DNA from: Fremontodendron californicum
Taxonomy: Eukaryota > Streptophyta > Magnoliopsida > Malvales > Malvaceae
Reading direction: 5' to 3'
Length of the DNA: 64,000 bases
NCBI GenBank assembly: GCA_030761205.1
Contig: JAULJL010000015.1
Coordinates: 9,305,501-9,369,500 of the forward strand
A program made the position numbers and the translations under genes. The notes beneath the pieces are model-generated. The model was not told the DNA's origin, searched no databases, and saw only the letters and a list, made by a program, of their open reading frames with translations. Positions 20,812 to 32,750 of this stretch are shown in pieces. Numbering within the stretch: the first letter of the stretch is position 1; the number at the start of each line of letters is the position of its first letter.

Positions 20812-23652
20812 TGTCATAACGGTTTTTCCGACCGCTATTGACGAATTTTATGAAAACACAAAATGGATGGAGTCGCCACCAATCATTTTTGCTAGGTGTG
20901 ATTGGCCACCTATTAAAACCGGTTTTTAGAAAAGTATTTTAAAATTAATTAAAACATTTTGTAAAACCAATTTCGAAGTCCGCGCTTTGAACCAGAGAGA
21001 AAACAAAATCGGGTTCAAGAGTCGGTTACGTGCGGGGAAGGATTAGCACCCCCGCAACGTCCGTTTAGAAAACGGTACCACTTGATCACGTGTTATCTTA
21101 AATCTCGGTTTAATGGATTTAACATCGGTATTTAAAACTAATTCTCTTTTCCTTTTATTTTATTTTATAAAAAAAACATGTTTATTATTTTTTGAAAATT
21201 TTTTTAACTGTTTTTATTTTTTAAAAATCGAAAGTGAACACAAATTTATTATCGAAAATACTCATTAAATATTCCCGACACTCTCGGTGGTATTTAACGA
21301 GATCTTCTCACCTCAAGACATCTCAGGAATCACAACCGTGATATCCTTCGAATTCCGTCGTCGGCTATTCACATTCATTTTTCATTTAAATGCGTACGAT
21401 GCAAATATTTAAATGTCGGATGCACACGACTTAGCACACAATTATAAAATTAAACATGCCAATCATAATATTAAAAATACGAGCATGGCCAAATATCGAA
21501 CGCATTCAGTATTTATTCATTCTTATTATTTTCATTTTTTATGAATTTTTGTATCGAGCATATCGCTAAATACTCCCACCACTCATAGTGATATTTAACG
21601 AAATTCTCTCACCTCAAGATATCTTAGGAATCACTATCGTGACGTCCTTCGAATTCCGTCGTCGGTAATTCGCATTTATTAAAGTCTTTTTTTTTAAAGG
21701 TAAATTAAAATGCTTTTAATAATTATTTCCGAAATAAAAGAAATTATCTATGTAAGAATAATTCCCGAATCATTCCGATACTTTCGATAGTGTTTCGATT
21801 ATTATTCTTACTCGGACCATTTCGAAGAACGATCGATACTCTGACCATCCGAGAAAGAGATCCGTTTTTAGAGAATTTTATTTACCGAAAATAATTTTAA
21901 AAGACATGTATTACAAGAATTATTATTTTAATATTTTAAAATCGAAATCGAATAACAAAAAAAAATATCGCATGCCGGACAAAATAAATAAATACAAATG
22001 GTAATGAAAATAAATAAGAAAATCATACCTGACGAATGTCGAGAATCCGAGAAATCAAAGTGTCGGACTTGATCTTCGTAAAATCACCTGAAAATGTCAA
22101 AAATCAAAACTTCAAAATAGATAATCGAAAAAAAATTTTAATTTTTTTTCAAATTTTCCCCTTTTTTTATTTTTTTTTTAGAATTTTCTTTTTTTTATTT
22201 ATTTTTTTATTTATATTTATATTTTTATTATTTTTTATATTTTTATATTTATTTTAAATTTATCTATTATTTATTTTAATTTCATTTTTTTTCTTCTTTC
22301 TTTCTTTTCTTTTCTTTTTTTTCTTTTCTTTGGCCCAAAACCAGGCCTGGCCTGGCCCAGATTTTTCTTTCTTTCTTTTTTTTTTGGCCCAAGGGGGACC
22401 CGCGCGGACCCAGATTTTTCTTTCAAGTGCCTTTCTCTTTTTCTTTTTGGGGACCCGGGTCGGGCGCACGGACCCCGGGTCGACCAGCGGGTCCACGCGC
22501 GGACCCAGGGTCCAAATCGGCGTCGTTTTGACGCCGAAAAGTTTTTTTTTTTAAATAAGCGGGTGACCCGCGCGGACCCCGGGTCGACCCGCGGGTCGAC
22601 GCGCGAGTCACCTTGACCCGCTTCCTAAACGGTGCCGTTTTGGCACCGTATATATACCCCCCAACCCTTTTTTTTTCATTTTTTCTGTTCTTTTTTTTTC
22701 TCCCTCTCTCTCTCTTCTTTTCTCTCTCTCTCTCTCTAAAACCAGAAAACCCCCCCAGAACCCAAATTTCGGCAGTCGGCCACCGCGCCGGCCGCCGTTC
22801 GCCGGCGGCCGGTGGACTCCTAAATTTCACGCCTAAGAGGGTTTCGATCCCCTCTTCTCCGATTCGGGCCCCGTTTTACCGGAATCGGAGTCAAACGCCC
22901 TAGATCTAGGGTTAACATTTCGACTTCCCCTTTTTTTTTGTTTTTTTTTTTTCTGGCTGTGGTTTTTTGTTTGTTTTGCAGGGATTTTTGGTTTCGGATG
23001 AGGGGGGTTGTTTTTTGGGTTTTTTTTTTCTTTGTTTGGGAGGGGGTGCTTAGACCTGGTGGATCTGGAGATCTCTGGGGTTTTTTGGGTGTCGATCTGG
23101 GGGGGGCCTCCGAATCGGGGTCCGTCCTCTAGCTGAGGTTTCGGCCCTTCCCAAAAGAAAAGAAATGGGGGATTCGAATCCCCCCTCCCCCCTTGTGCCT
23201 TGGTCCGGATCTTGGGTTTTTATGGTGGGATTGTGTAGGTGGGTGGCATGGAGGTGGTTGGCGTGTTGGTAGGGGTGGCGTGTAGGTTGGGGTTTGGCAG
23301 GGGTTGGTGGTGGCAGGGCAGGGGAGGGCTGTCAGGTGGCAGGGTTTGCCGTGTGGGAGGGGTTTGGCAGGGGCTATGGCGGTTGGTGGCAGGGGCTAGG
23401 GTTTCAGGGTTAGGTTAGGGTAGGGTTTGGGGAAATGGGCTAGTGGGCCTGGGCATTGGGCAGGCTGGGCTTGGGCCTGGGCGTTGGGCCTGTTGTGGGC
23501 AGGGATAGGGAAATGGAAAGCAGGCCTGGTGGGCCTGCGGATTGGGTTGATTGGGCTTGGTGTTTACAGATTGGGCCTGCTAAATAGCAGGCCCTGTTGC
23601 AACTGGCCCGGGTCGGATTCGAATCCGACCCGTACGAAAATTGGTTATTACA
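20812..23652 (-). repeat. 5' LTR of the Ogre-type gag-only element
   Basis: This 2841-bp LTR pairs with 4218-7134. It is shorter mainly through loss of repeat modules in the pyrimidine and GC-rich zone (about 22150-22450) and through small indels. It directly abuts the PBS at 20790-20811. The LTRs differ at a modest number of sites, so this is not a very recent insertion. Confidence 0.9.
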
Positions 23653-24527
23653 ATGGACTTGACATCAATATTTAAAAATAATTCTCTTTTTATTTTTTAT
23701 TTTTTTCAAAAAACATGTTTATTCTCTTTTTGAATTGTTTTTTATTTTTTTTAAAATGAAAGCGAACACAAATTTATATCGAGAACAACTCATTAAATAT
23801 TCCCAACACGCTTTGTGGTATTTAACGAGATCCTCTCACCTCAAGATATCTTAAGAATCACTACCGTGACGTCCTTCGAATCTCGTCGTCGGTAATTTAC
23901 ATCCACTTTTTATTTAAATACGTATGATGCGAATATTTAAATATCGGATGCACACGACTTAGCATATAAGACATATGATTAAATACATAACTATAAGATT
24001 AAACATGCTAATCATAATATTAAAAACATAGGCATGGCAAAATATCAAACATGTAAATATTCATTTTTTATTCGTTCTTTTTATTTTGATTATTTCCATA
24101 AATGAAAACGAATTTTTGTATTGAGCATATCGCTAAATACTCCCACTACTCGTGGTGATACTTAGCGAAATTCTCTCACCTCAGGATATCTTAGGAATCA
24201 CAACCGTGACGTCCTTCGGATTCCGTCGTCGGCAAATCCGTGTTCATTCTGTCCTTATATTTATTTAAAAATAAATTGCTCACTATAACACCTTAAATCT
24301 CTTACAACAAATTCATATTTACAACACTAAAATATTCTAACACATTTAAATAATTGACGGATGTCAATGATGTAATATATTAAAATAGGATGTGATATTT
24401 GAAATACATAATGAATATAAACAATGAAATTTATTAAATCATGCTACAACATTGAGACACAAATAATATAATGTATTGTTAAAATAACAAAATATATTAA
24501 AACGTATTATAATATTAAAATGCTAAT
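23653..24527. repeat. Middle piece of the Ogre-type solo LTR
   Basis: Continuation of the LTR that begins at 3927. After the ATGGA duplicate the text CTTGACATCAATATTT resumes where 4217 stopped. It has CTCACCTCAAGA/GATATC blocks like those in the related LTRs. It ends at the CTAAT target of the LOG-bearing copy 2. No gene. Confidence 0.8.
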
Positions 24528-26023
24528 TGATAACTCGTATAATTATATAGTTTTTAGTTATGTTTTATTATTGTTTTGCGTCAAATACGAGTTATTATTG
24601 TTTAGTCTAATTGTGTTTATGATCTTTTATATTTTTATGTAATTTGGTGTTTTTCACAAGTTTCTTTGAGTGATTTCAGATTACAAGAATTAAGGGCAAA
24701 TCCAGTTCAGTTCCAGTTCCGACACGGTTTGCCATATCAGCTATATCTCGAGTTTCACTGAAGCAATAAGGCTGAAATTTTAACCGTGCAAAGTTAAGAG
24801 GCGTATCTATCTTTTTCATGTTATACACTTCTTAAAACGGAGTCGTTTTCCCTAGCGAAATCGACCATCAAGTTGGCTGATGTGCAATGACGTCTGTGCT
24901 GACCTGTTTTGGTATTTTGACCATATCTTCCGATCCACATGAGCAAATGATCTGATTCCAACGGCTATGGATCCGTAACTGATAGGGGTATATTTTTCTA
25001 GAAGACCATTTTATCAGATCGAGCCTCCAACATTGACAAAATCGACCATCAAGCTGGCTGATCAGAATTATCATACAATATGACGAAAATTGTTAGAAAA
25101 ATGCACCCACCTATTATACCTACCTTTGAAATTTGTAAAGCTTGTCTCTTGTCATTTAGCCCTCCAAAATGTGTATAAATAGAGGGCATTGGATGAGTAT
25201 TGGGATACATTGATACATTGGTAGGATATTAGCCATTGTAATAAAATTCTCTAAGTTTTCTTCTTCTTTCCTTTCTCTAGTTTTCTTGTTCTTTACTTAT
25301 GTTTCTTACATTCCTTTTCATTTTATTCATATCTAGTATGTGTTGCTAATCATATTGTTGAGGTGATGAGGTGAAGCTTTTGGTAAATGCTAAGGTTAGT
25401 CTCTTAAACTTGAGCTAAAATGAATCATCATTTATAAACATTAGTATAGATAATATTTTCTTTTGGTTTAAAATCATACTTGCAAAGTAGAGATCTTGAT
25501 TCGTTATTGACAAGGAAAATGGCACAGTAAATGCTTGGTTTCATAACCTTGATTTGTTGTAGACATATACCTTGGCATAAGGAATGCTTGGACTCTTTTT
25601 ATGAGTTTTGAGGACACCAAATGAACATAATATCATATGCTATGGACGTTGGACAATTTGGACTGAATTGCTAAACCTTCCGATTGGAACCTCCCTTATG
25701 TGTGGATTTCAATTGTGTAATAAAACAAGATTAATCTTAGCATAACACCAAGAGTGGATTCTCTAACCTCAACATCTTTTCTTATTGTTTTTTATATCTT
25801 GTTTAATTGCTTTTATGTTATTTTGTTTATTTTGTTCTCTAATATCTTGTTTACTTTCTTTGTTATTGATTCCCTAATATCTTGTTTATTTTCTTTTTCT
25901 TATATATTTATAAACTTATACTTACTAATACGCTTCCCTGTGGTTCGACCTCGGACACCCGAGAATTTATTACTTGAACATAACCTGCACTTGGGTTTAC
26001 AACTCTTAATTGAGTTACCATCA
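24528..26023 (+). repeat. 5' LTR of LOG-bearing copy 2
   Basis: A 1496-bp LTR from TGATAACTCG to TACCATCA, pairing with 46980-48475. TATA box TATAAATAG at 25174-25182. Confidence 0.93.
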
Positions 26024-26029
26024 AGTTTT

Positions 26030-26047
26030 TGGCGTCGTTGCCGGGGA
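26030..26047 (+). other. Primer-binding site, LOG-bearing copy 2
   Basis: TGGCGTCGTTGCCGGGGA, one base different from the copy 1 PBS (GTC for GCC). Confidence 0.8.
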
Positions 26048-26298
26048 AGCAATACTAAGTATATAAGTTTATAAGTATATTTATTTTTATTGGCTGGTTA
26101 TACCGCCTATATTTTTTTTTATTGGCAGGTTATACCGCCTAATTTTTTATATATTTATATTTATATTGTAAATTAACTTTGTTTTATGTTTGTTGGCTGG
26201 TTATACCGCCTAATCTGTATATTAACTTTGTTTTATGCTTGTTTGGCGACGTGATTTTAGATCTCGTCGTTTAGTTAGATTTTATTGTGAAACTTTTT

Positions 26299-26307
26299 CA
26301 GGTAATC
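26299..26307 (+). promoter_or_regulatory. Putative splice donor before gag, copy 2
   Basis: CAG/GTAATC lies 26 bases upstream of the gag ATG (26328). Together with the CAG acceptors before the two downstream ORFs it would let one LTR transcript yield gag (unspliced) and two spliced messages. Inferred from consensus only. Confidence 0.4.
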
Positions 26308-26528
26308 TTTCTAATACAATTCCTACCATGGCTGACAATGAAAGTGTTCATGCTGAAGATGAGAACAGACAAGTACGCACCATGCGTGACTACTTGCAAC
26401 CAACTCGAAGCTCATCACCGTCTTGTTTTATTTTTCCTCTCAATGCAAACAACTTTCGTTTTAAACCAGGTATGATAGCTTTGCTTCCAAATTTCCATGG
26501 GTTAGAATCGGAAAGTGCTTACTCGTTT

Positions 26529-27631
26529 TGTACACACAAATTTTATGTCAAAAATATGACAAGGAAAATTTGGAGTCAAATAATAATTTTATTAATCAAA
26601 CTTTGAGGTTACAATCTCTGAATATTCTTAAAGAAAGAAATCCTTTGATTCTTTTCTTCAGTAAAATTTTGATTCAAGGGTCTTCACGACTTGATCTTGA
26701 ATCGGCGAGATCTGCTTCAAGGGTCTTCTAGACTTGGTCTTGAAAAACAGGAATTATCTCCTTTCCTTTGCTGAACAAGATCGGAGAGCAGCTTCTAGAG
26801 AATTCTCAAGAACAAGCACCGCGTTCTTAGAATTTCTCTAATTTCTTCTTAAGAATTTTGAGAGGATTTGGCTCTTCAAAATCTTCTTCTCTTCAGGCTT
26901 TTTGAGTTGTTAATTTGTGTTAAGGGGAGGTCTCTATTTATAGTGGTAGATAGCCAGGTGAAAGAGAGTTTTAAAAGAACTCATCCTCCTTATTTATCTC
27001 TTAATTAATTTAATTTAATTAGAGATAAAGCTTCATTATTTATCCCTTAATTAATTTAATTTAATTAGAGATAAATATTTATTTTCATCACTTAATTAAT
27101 TAATTAAATTAGAGATAAAATATTTATTTTTTTATCACTTAATTAATTAATTAAATTAGAGATAAAATATTTATTTATCTCTTAATTAATTTAATTTAAT
27201 TTAATTAGAGATAAAACTTTATTATTTACCTCTTAATTAATTTAATTTAATTTAATTAGAGATAAAAATTTATTATTTATCTCTTAATTAATTTAATTTA
27301 ATTAGAGATAAAAATTTATTATTTATCTCTTAATTAATTTAATTTAATTAGAGATAAAAATTTATTATTTATCTCTTAATTAATTTAATTTAATTAGAGG
27401 TAAAATAATTATGACACATGGGTGAAATTTGATTGGATAACCCATGAATCCTTGCAATTTGATTGGTCAAACCATGTGTACATATTTAATTAATTATAAA
27501 ATAATTAATTATAATATGATATTATCAATTTCACATGGTAATGTATAATTTAATTGAAAATTTCTTAATTAAAAGAAATTTCAATTAACACGTGGCAATT
27601 TGTAGTTGGTTACAAATTTTCTCCTTCTACA
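26529..27631 (-). repeat. 3' LTR of the Tat element
   Basis: Pairs with 39754-40856. It contains a minus-strand TATA box (CTATAAATAG, 26934-26943) and an AT-rich array of palindromic units (26990-27410). Confidence 0.95.
26990..27410. repeat. Array of about nine palindromic AT-rich units in the Tat LTR
   Basis: Units of about 45-50 bp each hold TTATCTCTTAATTAA followed by TTTAATTAGAGATAA, which are near-perfect inverted arms. The same array is at 40215-40632 in the other LTR. Confidence 0.9.
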
Positions 27632-27645
27632 AATGCCCCCTCAAG
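27632..27645 (-). other. Polypurine tract of the Tat element
   Basis: The minus strand reads CTTGAGGGGGCATT directly before the LTR start TGTAGAAGG. Confidence 0.75.
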
Positions 27646-28209
27646 ACTTGGTTACGTACACAAATTTTTTTTTTAGTGTAGCAAGTGGACAAGTCTTGAA
27701 ATTTATCTACATTAATTATCCTCATATAATTTTGCATATGAGACAAAAAAATTGATTTAGCAAATGAATGGACGATCGACCCACCCTGAACGATTTAGGA
27801 TAAAATGAATATCAGGCCAACATCAGCCTACGTAAAGAAAATATAGGCCAATGTTGGCCTACGTAACAAAAAAAATGGTTTTAAGTCAAACTCTTTTTTT
27901 TTATTATTATTATTTTTTTTTAAAAGAGTTTGACTTGGTGAAGGAACCCAATAGCCCATGCAAAATATAGTTCACAGCTTGAAGACTTCCTACAGCTCCA
28001 AAGAATTTGAGTTTGATCTAATCGCTTCTTTGCTCAAATTAATTTCAATTAAAACTCAACTTCTAGTTTTAAAGAAATTCTAATGCAATTAGAAGTTCTA
28101 TTCCTTGACCACATGGGACTTGAATTATTTCCCCTATAAAAGCAACACCTCTCTACTCGCTTTTGCATATCGAAGGTTCCCACACGTTGGAGGGCTTAGC
28201 AGGTGAGTT

Positions 28210-28249
<40 letters not shown>

Positions 28250-29385
28250 TAATGCTGAAGCTGCAATATTTTCTTGCGCTTCTTATTGACAATTGATTAT
28301 GATCTTAAAATAATTTCAAACATCGTCCGAATTTCTTGTATCAAAAGCATAAAAAAGTAATATAGCAGCCTTAAGTTCAAGGATTTACTTAGTTCTGAAC
28401 TCTAAAACCCTTTTGAAATTTAGAATTGTTGTTTGCTAGAGAAAGTCTGGCCAAACCCCCAATTTGCTGGCACAATGTCAGGAAAAAGTCGAGTCACTCT
28501 TTCTTTGTCAATAGAAGCCACTGGAGAGGGCCCACCACTTTATACCCAATAGCCGTGGCCTTAGTCTCCTTCTCCCAAGGTGAATAATCCCTTGCAAAAT
28601 ATCCGGATAGCTTACATTTATTGCACCAATAATCTTGCCAATAATTCCGACAGTCCCTGGAGTACACGGTGAACTCCAATAAGAAGCATGATTAATGCTT
28701 CGAAACCCCTTGCCACGTGACGGGCTCTCGCTGTTGTTGAGAACCTTACAGATTCTGTAATAGCACTTGTACTTTATAGTTTGGGACCCAAACTGCACTT
28801 AGAGGTTGCAGTATCAGCGTTCTTTTTATTTGAAAAGTTTTTTCTCTATATATATATATTTTTTTTTAATCTAAAAAAAAGTTGTACGCCGATATTCAGC
28901 AGTGGCCTTTATTTGCACCATGACATGTGAAAGAGAATTTGCACCATGACACGTGAAAGTCTTGTTATTTGCACCATGACACGTGAAAATTAATGATTAA
29001 AACGTGGCTTTAATGTCCCTTGCAATTCTCTTTATTTTGGCAAATATTATATCAATTCCAAGTTTCATGCATGCCACGTGAAAGTCTTGTTGCCATGCAT
29101 ATAAACATTAATTTGGTTTAAAGCCATGCATGTTGACACCTATATTTGCACTATGTCACCCTGATTTCTTGTAATTGCTTTGCCACCATGAGACCTTGAC
29201 ACTTTGCACTTTTTTTTTTTTTTTTAAGCCATGCATGAATATTCCTTGACTTGTCATGCGTAAATCTTCTTGATCCACATTCAACTTGAACAAATATATA
29301 TATATATTTTTTTTAATTCTTTATTTTGATTTCATGACTTGTTTTTTTTTTTTTTTTTTTTTTTTTCTTGTAGATTTTTTTTTTG
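27646..29385. other. Non-coding region between the Tat 3' LTR and the mobile-domain ORF
   Basis: Holds a T-tract (28207-28246), a short repeat of TTTGCACCATGACACGTGAAA (28911-28990) and further GCCATGCAT and CACGTGAAAG repeats to 29240. It probably contains the promoter of the plus-strand ORF. Minus-strand ORFs at 28494-28798 are not recognised. Confidence 0.6.
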
Positions 29386-29386
29386 T

Positions 29387-32176
29387 CATGGTGTGCTTCA
29401 AAGATCACAAAGATTATCTTGTGATTCTTTCTAAGGAAGACGAAGACATAAAAGAAGGATTATATCTCTCCATCGACAAGCCCATATCGGGTAGATATAA
29501 GTCCGCTTGGAAATCATTTGATTTTCCTGCCACTCTAGAAGATTGGTCAATAGAACTTTCCCCAACCTCACAATCTTCTCCAAAGGCGAGATCTCTTCAG
29601 TCTAGTCTTCACGTCAATACTTCTAATCATGAGAAGTTTGACACGTTGGGAAGCCGTATCACTTCCGAAAAGTCCTATTGGGGATTTTCCTTCAAGATTT
29701 TTGGAGAGTTTGGTTACATACCAAAGTACTGGAATGGACTGAAGATGTGTTGTACCACTTCAACAAAAATTTAACGACTGTTAGTATATATGATGCTGTT
29801 TATGCATCATTATACACTTATGATCACAACAAGGACGTCATTCGCGCTTTTTGTGAAGCTTGGTGCCCGGCTACCAACACTCTCCACATTGCTACTGGGG
29901 AAGCTTCCATCTCCTTATGGGATTTGCATAGGCTAGGCGGTTTACCTATTCACGGCATATTTTATGATGAAGTCATTCCTTGTGCTGCCGAATTGACTGG
30001 CTTTGATAACAAGGGAAGATTCATCCCGAGATGTTGTGAATATCTATTTGCTGCATTCCATCTTTTGAAGCAAGGCAAGGAAGATAAGGTGTCTATTGAG
30101 GATTGGATCAATTTTTGGTTTCAAGGGAAATTGCGTTACACCAAACCACCTGCTCGAAAAGCAAAGAAGCTTGTTCGCCCAAAAGCTACACATAACCCTA
30201 CTGGGATTCTTCGAAAATACCAAGGTCGGGGAATGGCAGGAGATGGAGCATTCACTGCACTTGGAATCAAAGACAGTTTAACAACAGACACTTATTTAGC
30301 TCCCTTCATTTCTTGTTGGATTTGTGTTTTCGTTTTTCCAAGTAAAGATTCAGAATTTGTTCGGCCAGAGACATTTAAGATAGCCAGCCTGATGGCGATT
30401 GGGAGAACTGTTAATCTCGCGGTCCCGGTGTTAGCCAATATTTACCATGGACTAAACCGAATTACACTTTCTGCTCAAGCGGGCTCTTCAGATGCGTGTT
30501 TTCCAATTCACTATATTTATGGGTGGCTAAGTTATTACTTCCGGACTCACTTTCAAAATCCAGATGATGTATATGGGCCTTTGATGAGCAAGTTTTCGGG
30601 AGAAGGTGGAGCCAAATACTTTGAGGATTATGACGCCCGCAAGTTAATTCATAGTGGTATAGTGTGGAATGCTAACTTATATCCCAGGAATAGAGATGAA
30701 GTGATTGTTGATGATGACGCTCTTAGTAAGATCAATCATGGCTACCTTGTTAATGTTCGTTTGAGCTATTTGCCTGCCCGATGTAACCAAGCCATCATTG
30801 TGGAACCTTACAGTCCTCATCGATTTGGGAGACAATTTGGGTTTTGTCAAGATATTCCTGGAGCTCTTAAGGAAGACATTCGTTCTGGGTCTGTGGATGA
30901 TTTATGTAGGTTTTGGAGAATTTGCACTCGTTCTCATACAAAGTCCAGATTGATCTCTCCAGCTCGTTCTCTAAATCCTAATGATCATGCAACCGCAAGA
31001 TACATAGAATGGTGGTCCAAAGTTCATGAGCCATATCTTGAGCATTCTATTGATATTTTGATTTCGAGCATCCGTACATCACCGTCAAAGAGAAGAAAAC
31101 CTCCAAAGGATGTTAAGAAAAAGTCTTTAGAGATTTCGCAAGACAAACCCAATAAAGCCAAAGTCTCGTCCACCATAGATTTAACAGAGGAGCATGTGAA
31201 GACTTCACAAGAAGTTCCTCGATCAGTATCATTAGTTGATGAAGGACAAAGGGTTTTACCGAAAGTCATCGAAGGGAAGCATAATGCGATTGTTGAAGAT
31301 TCGATTGATGAGAGTGATCATGACAGACATTGGAAGCGAACTAGGCCAAGGGGATCCTTTCAAGGTGATATATCCCCCGCCAAAAGTGAAGCTTCAGTTT
31401 CTAGTTCGCATGAGTTCAACAAACTTGCAGCTAAAATCAGAAATAATGTTTCAAGTACCGTTTCCAACCAAGAAGATGCTTGCCCTAATGTGATTGTTAA
31501 TAATACTTCCCCTATAGTGAAGACTTCCACAGGCCCTCTTGTTGAAGCTAGTCATCTCGCCCTTCCAGAATTTTCTAAGTTTAGTGCTGAAAAAGTGATA
31601 TCCGATAGTCAGTTGAAGCTTGCAACTATTTTGTGGGAAAGCATTCAACCAAGGATTATTCGCGCTTCTTTTGATCGGGTTTCTTCACTTAGTGGTGATG
31701 TTCACAAGATCTTTGATGCAATAGAAGCAATCAAGTCCGTTGATTCATCCTTATTGAAAGGCATGGTGGAAGACTACTTTACACAAGTCCAAAAGTTTAA
31801 TGAGCTTGAATCTTCCATTTCTTCATCCAAGGATAGAATTGAAAGGCTTCAAGGACTTGAAATTCGACTTAAAGATTCAATGTTACTTGAACATAAGACT
31901 GTTGAGAACCTTAACACCCTGCAGTAGAACTTGGCAGATATAGAGCATGAGTTCATTACTTTGCAACGCAAAAAACATAGACTTGAGTCTTCGCTCCAAG
32001 AAACTGAAGATGAACTGAAAAGAAGAAGAACCGACACCTCCAAGATTCGTGAAGAGATGAATTCTGTTGAGTCTATTACTACCCTTACTGAGGATGAAGC
32101 TAAGAACTTAGATTTGTTGCGAAATATGTTGGAAGCCTCTCGAGACGACTTGAAGAATTTCAAATGGAAGCCCTGA
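29387..32176 (+). pseudogene. Plant mobile domain (PMD-C-like) ORF carried antisense in the Tat element
   Basis: The ORF runs opposite to gag-pol. The start at 29387 (MVCFKDHKDYLVILSKEDED) is the first ATG after a T-run. The frame shifts once near 29675-29685 (YWG then FLQDFWRVWLHTKVLEWTEDVL), and an in-frame TAG stands at 31925-31927, after which the same frame stays open to 32176. The central part has the plant mobile domain hallmarks AVYASLYTYDHNKDVIRAF, WCPATNTLH, GEASISLWDLHRLGGLP and YIEWWSKVHEPYLEH. A Ser/Lys-rich linker with SPSKRRKPPKDVKKK follows, then a coiled-coil tail. PMD proteins include host MAIN/MAIL1 and transposon-borne forms. The function in the element is unknown. One frameshift and one stop suggest decay, or an intron and readthrough that I cannot prove. 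Confidence 0.75.
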
Positions 32177-32750
32177 CTCCCTTTTAATGTAACTTTTTTT
32201 TTTTTTTTTCAAATTTATATTAGTTCTTAGGCTTGCTAGTTTTTTTATTTTATTTTTTATTGTAAGTTCTTTTCAAGTTTGAAATGAAGTTAAATTTCTT
32301 TTTCTCCATATATCATCTTTCTTTTGCACTTTCTGAAGCATTTTTGCATCATGTATGGACTATAAATTAAATTCCCAAAGATCTTTAATTTGCAAAAGAT
32401 TTGTTTTACTTGAAAAATAATTTGAATCATGAAATTTGAATGGAGAATTATCATGATACTTTCAAGTGAACAAAAGATAATATTTGAATCAATTTTTTTT
32501 TTTTGTTTGGACTGAACTTGGCAATGAAACCAAGCTGCCTACGTACCCTCGAATTTGAAGGATCAAGTCATAACGTAGTTCATCAATTTTTTTTTTTTTT
32601 GTGCCCTAACTTTTGCCTAAGTTGTCCTAGAAAGGATTTTCAACATAGCGGGCTTTTTTTTTTTTTTTTTTTTTTTTGATGTACAGTTTAAGCTCGTGTT
32701 TAGGAGCAACATACAACAGTTTCAGCTCTTGCTTAGGAGCAATATCTTCT
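32177..32750. other. Spacer between PMD ORF and end of pol
   Basis: Convergent 3' ends of the two opposed genes. Several T-runs (32196-32208, 32655-32677) and a degenerate TTTAGGAGCAA repeat (32699-32740). No gene. Confidence 0.6.

Larger units (their letters stand above)
4218..23652 (-). mobile_element. Ogre/Tat-type non-autonomous LTR element with gag only
   Basis: The element is flanked by TSD ATGGA (4213-4217 and 23653-23657). Its LTRs at 4218-7134 and 20812-23652 run TGTCATAACGG to TTGGTTATTACA on the plus strand, which reads TGTAATAACC to CCGTTATGACA in element orientation. A PBS on the minus strand touches the right LTR and a purine tract touches the left LTR, so it is oriented minus. 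Inside are a leader with repeats, a broken Ogre-like gag, and 3.9 kb of non-coding repeat-rich DNA. No protease, RT, RNase H or integrase is seen, so it must have depended on a helper. The gag is interrupted by the LOG-bearing element copy 1. Confidence 0.85.

Noticed and set aside
28494..28798. Minus-strand ORF with CNKCKLSGYFARDYSP that looks like a zinc knuckle
   Set aside because: CCHC spacing is incomplete and the frame is short; it may be a worn retroelement fragment, but support is too weak.
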